Source: Sorghum bicolor
Lineage: Eukaryota > Streptophyta > Magnoliopsida > Poales > Poaceae
Direction: 5' to 3'
Length of the DNA stretch: 64,000 nt
Assembly (NCBI RefSeq): GCF_000003195.3
Contig: NC_012873.2
Span: forward strand, 24,835,317-24,899,316
The stretch's first letter is position 1; each line of letters starts with the position of its first letter. Of this stretch, positions 55,504 to 64,000 are shown one piece after another. The translations under genes and the position numbers were made by a program. The notes beneath the pieces were generated by a model. The model was not told the DNA's origin, searched no databases, and was given only the letters and a program-made list of their open reading frames with translations.

Positions 55504-58500
55504 GTGCTTGATAGTGGGTGCACACAACACATGACCAGTGATTCAAGAATGTTCAATTCAATCAATCCAAATGATGATCATGGTGTTGATAGTATCACAT
55601 TTGGTGACAATGGCAAAGGCAAGGTCAAAGGGCTTGGTAAAATTGCTATATCCAATGACTTGAGCATTTCCAATGTGCTACTAGTAGAGAGCTTGAACTT
55701 CAACTTGTTATCCGTAGCTCAACTTTGTGATCTTGGTTTCAAATGCATATTTGGAGTTGATGATGTAGAGATCATAAGTGTAGATGGCTCTAACTTGATA
55801 TTCAAAGGCTTTAGATATGAGAATCTATACTTGGTTGATTTCAATGCTAGTGAAGCTCAATTGTCAACATGCTTGCTCACTAAATCTAGCATGGGTTGGT
55901 TATGGCATAGAAGGCTTGGTCATGTTGGAATGAAACAATTAAACAAGTTAGTCAAGCATGATCTTGTTAGAGGATTGAAAGATGTCACATTTGAGAAAGA
56001 CAAGCTTTGTAGTGCATGTCAAGCCGGAAAGCAAGTTGGCAACACTCATCCAAAGAAAAGCATCATGAGTACATGCAAGGCATTTGAGTTGTTGCACATG
56101 GACTTGTTTGGACCAACCACATACACAAGCATTGGTGGAAACAAATATGGATTTGTGATAGTGGATGATTTCACAAGATACACATGGGTATTCTTTCTTA
56201 GTGACAAGAGTGATGCTTTTGCAACCTTCAAATCATTTGTCAAGAGAATACACAATGAGTTTGAAACAACCATCAAGAAAGTGAGAAGTGACAATGGAAG
56301 CGAATTAAAGAATACAAGAGTTGATGAGCTTTGTGATGAATTTGGCATTAGGCATCAATTCTCGGCCAAGTACACTCCACAATCAAATGGTCTTGTTGAA
56401 AGGAAGAATAGAACCTTGATTGACATGGCAAGATCAATGTTGAGTGAGTACAATGTGAGTCATTCTTTTTGGGCCGAAGCAATCAACACGGCTTGCTACT
56501 ATAGCAACCGACTCTATTGTCACCCAATGATGGAGAAGACACCATATGAGCTCTTGAATGGAAGAAATCCCAATATTGCATACTTTCGGGATTTTGGTTG
56601 CAAATGCTACATATTGAAGAAAGGCACTAGATTGTGTAAATTTGAAAAGAAATGTGATGAAGGATTCTTGCTTGGTTACTCTACTAGCAAAGCTTATAGA
56701 GTTTGGAATTTGGCTAGTGGTACTCTTGAGGAGGTGCATGATGTTGAGTTTGATGAAACAAATGGCTCTCAAGAGGAAGATGAGAATCTAGATGATGTGA
56801 GAGGCACTCAATTGGCCGATGCAATGAAGAATATGGACATTGGTGATTTAAGGCCAAGAGAGGTGATTGATGTTGAAGATGACAAAGATCAAGTGCTTCC
56901 TACCTCTAATATGCAAGCTAGTGGTTCTCATGATCAAAATCAAGCTAGTACAAGTGGTACACAAGTGCAAGATCAACAAGCTAGTACATCATCTCATGAT
57001 CAACCAAGTGCAAGAAATCAAGTGCAAATACTCCAACCAACAAATATGGATCATATTATCGGTGATATTTCAAGAGGTGTGCAAACTAGATCAAGATTGG
57101 CATCATTTTGTGAACATTTCTCATTTATATCATCCATTGAACCAAAGAAAATAGAAGAAGCTTTGATAGATGTTGATTGGGTTAATGCTATGCATGAAGA
57201 GCTTAACAATTTTAAGAGAAATCAAGTATGGGAATTAGTTGAGAGGCCTAGTGATCATAATGTCATTGGTACTAGATGGGTCTTTCGCAACAAGCAAGAT
57301 CAAGATGGGATAGTTGTAAGAAACAAAGCAAGATTGGTAGCACAAGGCTATACTCAAGTCGAAGGTCTTGACTTTGGTGAAACATATGCCCCGGTTGCAA
57401 GATTGGAAGCAATTAGGATCTTGTTGGCCTATGCTTGTGCACATAATATCAAGTTATATCAAATGGATGTGAAAAGTGCATTTCTCAATGGTTATATCAA
57501 TGAAGAAGTATATGTTGAGCAACCTCCCGGTTTTGAAGATGACAAGAAACCCAACCATGTTTACAAGCTAAGAAAGGCATTGTATGGTTTGAAGCAAGCA
57601 CCTAGAGCATGGTATGAGAGATTGAGAGATTTCTTACTCTCTAAAGGTTTCAAGATGGGCAAGGTTGACACCACTCTCTTCACCAAGAAGATTGGCAAGG
57701 ACTTGTTTGTGTTGCAAATCTATGTTGATGATATCATATTTGGATCAACCAATCAAGAATTTTGTGAGGAGTTTGGCAACATGATGGCTAATGAGTTTGA
57801 GATGTCAATGATTGGAGAGCTTAGCTACTTCCTTGGTCTTCAAATCAAGCAATTGAAGAATGGCACATTTGTGAGTCAAGGCAAGTACATAAAAGACATG
57901 CTCAAGAAGTTTGGTATGGATCATGCAAAATCAATTAGCACACCAATGGGAACAAATGGAAGCCTAGATAGTGATACAAGTGGAAATATGGTGGATCAAA
58001 AGTTGTATCGGTCCATGATTGGAAGCCTACTCTATGTGACCGCATCAAGACCGGATGTCATGTTTAGTGTATGCATGTGTGCAAGATTCCAAGCCTCACC
58101 AAGAGAAAGCCATTTGAAGGAAACAAAGAGAATATTGAGGGACTTGAAGCATACACAAAATGTTGGTTTGTGGTATCCCAAAGGTGCAAAGTTTGAACTT
58201 GTTGGATATTCCGATTCGGACTATGCGGGATGCAAAGTTGAAAGAAGGAGCACATCGGGCACATGTCAACTATTGGGAAGATCACTTGTCTCATGGTCAT
58301 CCAAGAAGCAAAATAGTGTTGCACTATCAACCGCCGAAGCGGAGTACATTGCGGCCGGTAGTTGTTGTGCACAAATTCTATGGATGAAGGCAACATTGAA
58401 AGATTTTGGAATCAACTTCAAGCAAGTGCCATTGCTATGTGACAATGAAAGTGCCGTGAAGCTCACCAACAATCCGGTTCAACACTCAAGAACAAAGCAT

Positions 58501-58674
58501 ATAGATGTCCGCCATCATTTCATAAGAGATCACCAACAAAAAGAGGACATTTGCATTGAGAGTATAGGCACCGATGATCAACTTGCCGATATATTCACCA
58601 AGCCACTTGATGAGAAGAGGTTTTGCAAGCTAAGGAATGAATTGAACATACTTGACTTCTCAAATATGTGTTGA
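55504..58674 (+). CDS. pol: D pol (protease, integrase, RT, RNase H), 1056 residues, open
   Basis: Same frame as gag after two stops. Protease [12 protein letters not shown] at the start (the first listed Met falls inside this motif, so translation must begin upstream or by readthrough). Integrase: H-R-R-L-G-H-V-G and C-S-A-C zinc part, then D (H-M-D-L-F-G-P), D (R-S-D-N-G-S-E) and E (N-G-L-V-E-R-K-N-R). An acidic/S-rich linker of about 110 residues follows. [23 protein letters not shown] and the catalytic Y-V-D-D. RNase [15 protein letters not shown] and C-D-N-E-S-A-V. Copia order (integrase before RT) is intact with no stop or frameshift. Confidence 0.95.
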   Translation: MLDSGCTQHMTSDSRMFNSINPNDDHGVDSITFGDNGKGKVKGLGKIAISNDLSISNVLLVESLNFNLLSVAQLCDLGFKCIFGVDDVEIISVDGSNLIFKGFRYENLYLVDFNASEAQLSTCLLTKSSMGWLWHRRLGHVGMKQLNKLVKHDLVRGLKDVTFEKDKLCSACQAGKQVGNTHPKKSIMSTCKAFELLHMDLFGPTTYTSIGGNKYGFVIVDDFTRYTWVFFLSDKSDAFATFKSFVKRIHNEFETTIKKVRSDNGSELKNTRVDELCDEFGIRHQFSAKYTPQSNGLVERKNRTLIDMARSMLSEYNVSHSFWAEAINTACYYSNRLYCHPMMEKTPYELLNGRNPNIAYFRDFGCKCYILKKGTRLCKFEKKCDEGFLLGYSTSKAYRVWNLASGTLEEVHDVEFDETNGSQEEDENLDDVRGTQLADAMKNMDIGDLRPREVIDVEDDKDQVLPTSNMQASGSHDQNQASTSGTQVQDQQASTSSHDQPSARNQVQILQPTNMDHIIGDISRGVQTRSRLASFCEHFSFISSIEPKKIEEALIDVDWVNAMHEELNNFKRNQVWELVERPSDHNVIGTRWVFRNKQDQDGIVVRNKARLVAQGYTQVEGLDFGETYAPVARLEAIRILLAYACAHNIKLYQMDVKSAFLNGYINEEVYVEQPPGFEDDKKPNHVYKLRKALYGLKQAPRAWYERLRDFLLSKGFKMGKVDTTLFTKKIGKDLFVLQIYVDDIIFGSTNQEFCEEFGNMMANEFEMSMIGELSYFLGLQIKQLKNGTFVSQGKYIKDMLKKFGMDHAKSISTPMGTNGSLDSDTSGNMVDQKLYRSMIGSLLYVTASRPDVMFSVCMCARFQASPRESHLKETKRILRDLKHTQNVGLWYPKGAKFELVGYSDSDYAGCKVERRSTSGTCQLLGRSLVSWSSKKQNSVALSTAEAEYIAAGSCCAQILWMKATLKDFGINFKQVPLLCDNESAVKLTNNPVQHSRTKHIDVRHHFIRDHQQKEDICIESIGTDDQLADIFTKPLDEKRFCKLRNELNILDFSNMC

Positions 58675-59785
58675 TGCACCCCCACTTTATGACATGCCTC
58701 TCCTTCAAGCAAAGCAAGGTAAAATTGTTTGACATGTCATCCATCCTATGCTAAGGACTTGTGTAGAGCATCTAGTCATTCCCTACATGTCTTAGGCTCA
58801 TTCATGAAATTCAAATGAATTTGATGCTTGTATGGTACCACTATTGCTTCTATGCATTACTTGATCTAGTGGTAGCATATGACATGTTTGTGGGCTTGCA
58901 AATCCTAGTGTTTGATCTAGAATATGAGCTATAAGTGTTTAACTCAACATGGTACAAGATAACCCTTATTTGGAGGTGTGGAGAAGCTTGTCCTTGGATC
59001 AAACCGAGTTAATTATCTTAGGCAAGTAATCTAGATTGGACCAATTTGGGAAAATGATCTCACTACACATGGTTTCACACTAACCTATCTAAAATTTGAA
59101 CTCACCTTTTGTGGTCTTTGATGACAAAGGGGGAGAAAATTTCCAAAGATTTAAGATAGGTAAGTAACATGATAAAAGAAGGGGATCAATTAAAATTTTG
59201 AAGCACACAAGTAGGGGGAGCAAGCTCATTAACTTGTTTGTTGCATTTGAATGTGCATCACATATGGTTGCTTGCATTTGCATTAGTTTTAGAAACTTTC
59301 TCTCCGATGCCTTGCTTGTGTGGTGTATGCTAGTTATAGGTTTGATTGATGAAATAAAGAATTAGCATGCATAGGTAGTATAACTAGACTTTTAGTTATT
59401 TCACAAGTGGTACTAGAACCTTGTTTATAATGTTGATCTCACGGGGTGTTCTAGTTTTGTGAATGTCTAGTTACTAATGGTGCTAAGGATGGTGTATATT
59501 GGCAACTCCAATTGGTATCACGCTTCAAAGGTCCATTCTTTACACCTTAGCATCATTTGGTAGAAATTGACTCCTATATTTCCTATTCAAGCATATGTGC
59601 AAGCTTTCAAATCCAAACTCTTAGCACATATGTAGGGGGAGCAATTGCTACCAATTTGGGTTTATGAAACTTGTCCATAACCTTTGCACATGGTAAAATG
59701 CTTGGACAAGCAACATGAATCCAAGAAAATTTTATTGAAAATCTTTGTAAAAAGGGTTGTCATCAATTACCAAAAAGGGGGAGAT
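58675..59785 (+). other. D 3' noncoding region with repeated polypurine tracts
   Basis: About 1.1 kb without a supported ORF; no env-like gene. Polypurine runs: AAAGGGGGAGAAAA (59126), GTAGGGGGAGC (59211), GTAGGGGGAGC (59632) and AAAAAGGGGGAGAT (59772-59785, directly before the LTR). Multiple tracts upstream of the 3' LTR are a described Sirevirus trait. Confidence 0.85.
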
Positions 59786-61696
59786 TGAAAGCCCTAGTTT
59801 GGTTTTGGATAATTGATGAAACCCTAGTACTAACCTCTATGCTAAGTGTGTGTAGACTTAATAAGGTTGGTACATGCCAAGTGATGGAGCAAGAGATGAT
59901 CATGGTGATGATGGTGATGACCTCAAGATGATCAAGTGCTCAACTTGGAAAAGAAGAAAGAGAAAAACAAAACCCTATGGAGATCAAGACAAAGGTATTG
60001 CCTAGGGTTTTGGTTTTGGTGATCAAGACACCATAGAGGGTGTGATCACATTTAGGATAGAAAGCCGTACTATTAAGAGGGGTAATCTCGTTGTGAAAAC
60101 GGTTGTCTAAGTGCCACTAGGTGATTGGATTCCTTGCATGTGCATTAGGACCTAGTGAGCTAACTAAGTAACCCTTGAAAAATGTTTTGAAATATGCTAA
60201 CACTCGTGCACAAGTGTGGAGACACTTTGGTGTTGGCACATGGAAGCAAGGGTAGAAGTTGAGAAACTTTTCGCGCAGTGCTTTCAGGCCGGACGCGTCC
60301 GGTATGAGGTCGGACGCGTCCGAGTTGAGGCACCGGACGTGGAAACAGTTTTCGCGTAGAGTCCGGTGTTCCTCGTCTGGTGAGTTCGTTTCTCGGTGAA
60401 ACTCTCTGAGTTTGGGTCCGGTGCACACCGGACGCGTCCGGTGTGAACTAGGACGCGTCCGAGTTGGCGTCCGGTGCAAACTCCTCTTGCAGAGCTCTCT
60501 GGGTGTGAGTCCGGTGCACACCGGACCGTCCGGTATGTGCGTCCGGTGTGGCGACTGGTGTTGACTCAAGTTTGCGACGCTCTCTGAGTTTGGGTCCGGT
60601 GCATACCGGACGCGTCCGGTGTGACACCGGACGCGTCCGGTATTTCAAAAGTGAGCATCCGGTGCCTTGACAGTGTCAGAGGCAACGACTACTTTTCTAA
60701 CGGTCAGGAGCACCGGACGCTGGTCTGGCTCATACCGGACGCGTCCGGTGTGAACTAGACGCGTCCGGTGTGAACGCAGACAGTGGTTTTCCTGCCAATG
60801 GCTAGTTGAAGCTTGGGACTTCTATTTATATGCCTTGGCCGGTTCATGCTCACTCTCTTGACTCTCTAACTTGTTGATACACCTTGTGAGCATACTCCCA
60901 CACATCCCACTCACCTTGTTCAAGATTTGTTCATCCAAAGTGAGATTGGGAGAGATCCTAGTTGCATTTGCTTAGAGTTTGAGCATCTAGTGGCACTAGT
61001 GATCGTTGAGCAGCGGGTTTGCTTGTTACTTTTGGTGGTTGCCGCCACCTAGACGGCTTGGAGCTGCGGAGGAGCTTTGGCACGAGTTGGTGATTGTTCG
61101 TGGCCATCTTCCGGTGATTGTGAGAGGTTTGTGTCTACCTCGGCGGAGAGCCAAAGGCAATATTAGTGGATTGCTCGTGTCATTGAGCTACCTCACTTGT
61201 GGGTAGGTTCTTGTGGTGTCCTAGTGAGGACGAGGTTCGTGCTACACCTCTTAGCCACCGAACCACCAAGTGTTGGTCGACACAACGGGGACGTAGCGTG
61301 CCGGCAAGCACGTGAACCTCGGGAGAAAAATTGCTTTTCTCCATTGTGTTTGTTCATTGAATTTCTCCCGGTGATTGGACTTCATATTATTGATTGGTTC
61401 ATCCCCTCTACGCGGTGGTATAAAGATCAAACCTTCTCTCTTACATTCCCGCAAACTAGAGTAGCTTACTTACTTATATAGAAACTTTAGGTAGCTCTCT
61501 AGTGTAAGTAGTGACATAGCTCTTGTGTGCCTAGTGATCTTAACAACTAGAATTGTTGGATAGGTGGCTTGCAAACACCCCTTTAGAGCTAGAGCAAAAA
61601 GCTTCGCTTTGTTATTTACTAACCTCTTGCTCTAGTGAGTTTGCAGAATTTTTAAATAGGCTATTCACCCCTCTCTAGCCATATTAGGACCTTTCA
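59786..61696 (+). repeat. D 3' LTR
   Basis: 1911 bp, same ends as the 5' LTR. TATA at 60821-60832. Five exact CCGGACGCGTCCGG palindromes (60289, 60427, 60605, 60627, 60733). It has about 108 bp that the 5' LTR lacks (around 60598-60690). Otherwise closely similar. Confidence 0.93.
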
Positions 61697-61701
61697 CCCC
61701 T

Positions 61702-63178
61702 TCCTCCTAATGTTTCACTCATTTTTAGGACCTATGAACGTCGCAAGCCAGTTCCATGTGCCATTATCATGCTGCAAATAGTAAATGTATTTATATAATA
61801 ATTTTCTAGTCTTTTGTTTTCGTCATGTTAGTTGGTAGAATGGATATACTGATGGATACATTTATCTAATATTTCCCGCTTTGTCCAAGCATTACCTATC
61901 AGAGCTTTCCCCTTCGTACTTATATTTGTTTGTTAGGTATCAACTAACTTTACATTCGAGCTGGGAGATCCAATATTTTAGGGACTATGCTAAACATATG
62001 GATAGAGGCTGTAGTTATGGACATTTAGTTTGAGTTGAACTTTTCTTTTGCTTTTCTATGTCTCAGCTGACTATATTTTCCTGCTAGGTTTTTTCTTCTT
62101 GATTAGAAAGAAAATTAGTGAAGACCACCACAAATGGATATATGCAGTCTTGGCCCTTCTGACCTTTTTGTGACTTTCACATCGGAACAAAAATGGAGAG
62201 AGGTAGCATATGCCTTGCAATTCATGTTTGGACAACTACATCTACATGCGATTATTCTGATTTAAAAGACCATGTCTTCAGTATGAAAGTTGATCATTTC
62301 GAGCGGATATTAGGGAGGACACAACATTTATGAGGCAAAGCTCTAGATTCTAGGAAAGAAAAGATAGGTTTCTTCAGAGGTAGAATGCCATAAAAAGATA
62401 GATACCTACATGCATCAGGGGTACTTCTAGGTGAAGAGGTAGAACTTCAAACTAAATATCCATACTTTTTTTTATCTTCATATAGATGTCATACCACCTA
62501 AAAATGATTCTAAACACAACTGTTTGAATGTTATCCTGCAGTGAGACAAAAATTTGAAACTTGGTGACCTAACATATGTATCTGAATTTCTTGGTCCTCT
62601 AAACAACAGTACTCTTGGCCTCTCATGTTTACAGTGCAGTCAAAGATTACTAATCAGCAAAGAAGGTCATGGTGCTTTGGCCTCACCAGTTGCAGCGGAG
62701 TGGTGATCGACATGCATCTGAGACCTCATTTGCAACTGCAGTTCACCAATCTTTTAATTTGTATATAGCATTATATATCTACTCTGAGATCACGATATAT
62801 CTAGAGGGGCATTATAAACTACTGGCTTTAGTGTTGGATTATGACCATGAACTGTAATAGATGGGTATGTAATGTATGACCTGATAGAACCATAATAGCT
62901 ATGGTAGCAATACATGATACACGTGATGAAGGATCATTTAATTAATCTGTCCAAACATAACCATATTGGCTGTGATGACTATACACTTGTTATATGTTAA
63001 TACTTCATGATTTGTGCTAAGTATCTGGTGATATGATATCTTCAATCTAATGCTATAGTAATAGTTGTTATAACTCTACTTAGTATCAGTGGTTACAATT
63101 GTGCTTCGTATCTTTGTCATATGAATTGACTTTCCCTCACATCATTGCAGGGCGCCCGAAGGGCGCCTAATGCTCTAG
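61702..63178 (+). mobile_element. Right part of a probable Helitron (3' end defined)
   Basis: The region continues the DNA interrupted by D. Its right end is a Helitron 3' signature: hairpin GGCGCCC-GAA-GGGCGCC (63151-63167), then TAATGCTCTAG ending in CTAG (63175-63178) before a T. Exon-like pieces (such as an acceptor-like TCATTTTTAG near 61728) might be captured gene fragments but are not identified. The 5' TC end was not found, and no Rep/helicase is present, so it would be non-autonomous. Confidence 0.55.
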
Positions 63179-64000
63179 TTGTTTGTAATGTAAGACGTTG
63201 TTAGTGGTAGATTTAGCTCTAGATGTTTATAACAAAGTTGTTCACAATTTAGTAAGCTTTCTAGAAAGTACATAACCATAATTTATGGGCTTATGAAACT
63301 CAAGTTATGGCTGTTTAATGTGGCATGATAGGTTCCATCCATGTTTTGGACAGAGATGTCTTTATGGGGCTTGATAAATGTTTTATAATTATAAATAAAA
63401 TCTAAAAATGGAAAATGTTGTTCCAGTACAATTCTGTGATACTGTTGTATCATGTTGATATATATTATGGTCATGAGTTTGAAGAAAATGTGAGTTTTAG
63501 ATTTATCTTGCTCTCACATGGTTAATTGCAATAGCAATTTGTCTTTTTCATAGAGACCGCTATGTTTGTTAAAATACAATGAAATTTGTATAATAGTCTA
63601 TTTATAGTATGTAGAGGCTACTGTAATTTTGGTGGAATTTACTGTGTACTTTTGGTATATGTTCTTTAATTCACCTTATTATCCAAATAATTTAAGAAAT
63701 GCATTAAATAAATTTATTTGGTAGTGACCACTATGTTTTCTGGTGTTCTTTAGATATGTGCAAACTGTTGGTAACAATGGTTTTGCTCAAAGGCATGTTT
63801 GAAACATAAGTTAAAAATTAATTGTTTACAATATGTAAATGATGTTTTCTGGGAATCTTGTTTATAGCAAAGTTGTAGATAATTCACCAGTCTACCTGCT
63901 GTTAAAATTTGGTAGTATTTGGCCTTGTGGTTTGTGAGTTATGTCTGTTCCAAGTTGGATTCCAGAAATGGCTGCTCTCTGTTTATCAGGGACAGATTCT
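63179..64000 (+). repeat. Family F LTR-like sequence, plus orientation
   Basis: The reverse complement of part of 8100-8900 (TTATAACAAAGTTGTTCACA, TTTCTAGAAAGTACATAACC, GGACAGAGATGTCTT). Further repeats of the module follow near 63865. No ORF. It runs out of the window. Confidence 0.6.

Larger units (their letters stand above)
51515..61696 (+). mobile_element. Element D: Ty1/copia Sirevirus, structurally complete
   Basis: Two LTRs, tRNA-Met primer site, gag, pol, several polypurine tracts, and a 5-bp target duplication CCCCT (51510-51514 and 61697-61701). Long gag with two zinc knuckles and a coiled coil, repeated polypurine tracts before the 3' LTR and a large noncoding 3' region fit the Sirevirus (Maximus/SIRE) lineage. 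Pol is open. It is the most recent and least damaged element of the window by structure, although the LTRs differ by an indel of about 108 bp. Confidence 0.95.

Noticed and set aside
62669..62857. 62-codon ORF as a host gene
   Set aside because: No domain or recognised similarity, within the probable Helitron; at most a captured fragment.

Overview
The window is plant nuclear DNA from a grass, most likely a panicoid such as sorghum, sugarcane, Miscanthus or maize. The evidence is a wall of nested LTR retrotransposons with plant tRNA-Asp and tRNA-Met primer sites, Athila, Tat and Sirevirus type proteins, a MITE, a Helitron end, and no intact host gene. The species call is inference from element types. 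A 100-base run of N lies at 6743-6842.

Layout from left to right: (1) 1-5285, element E, an Athila-like Ty3/gypsy copy on the minus strand whose 3' LTR lies left of the window; it has gag and two tandem protease-like domains but no polymerase. (2) 5286-10530, LTR fragments: a degenerate Athila-type LTR containing the N gap, then a long LTR-like block of a family called F here, on the minus strand, with diverged repeats of about 190 bp. (3) 10530-14524, a spliced Transposase_28-type gene remnant preceded by a 70-bp palindromic repeat array, cut off by the next element. (4) 14525-33500, element B, a Tat-lineage Ty3/gypsy copy on the plus strand (gag, protease, RT, two RNase H domains, integrase) with a degenerate multi-exon gene on the opposite strand at its 3' end. 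B's gag is split by element C (16618-25470, minus strand), a non-autonomous Athila-like element with two LTRs of about 2.05 kb, gag and an env-position ORF but no pol. (5) 33501-49660, two head-to-tail copies (A1, A2) of an Athila-lineage element sharing the middle LTR; A1 carries a 470-bp MITE and a 0.42-kb RT deletion. (6) 49661-49883, a stub of a B-family LTR in reverse orientation. (7) 49884-64000, F-like and unassigned sequence holding a Helitron 3' terminus (63178) and element D (51515-61696), a structurally complete Ty1/copia Sirevirus with target-site duplication CCCCT and an open 1056-codon pol.

The coding parts belong to retrotransposon life cycles: gag makes the particle, protease, RT and RNase H process and copy the RNA, and integrase inserts the cDNA. 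Only D looks close to coding-competent. E and C would need proteins from relatives. A1, A2 and B are decayed by stops, frameshifts and deletions.

The most interesting signals are not the genes themselves. In families A and C a GC-rich box from the LTR promoter recurs inside the element just upstream of a TATA box and the env-position ORF (inverted in A, direct in C). B carries an antisense gene with canonical GT-AG borders and a dense octamer, TGCCGATG, in its LTR and coding DNA. The A1-A2 tandem begins and ends at the same LTR position. The C LTR contains a fossil copy of its own end plus primer site. All of these are readings by eye and need alignment or expression data to confirm.
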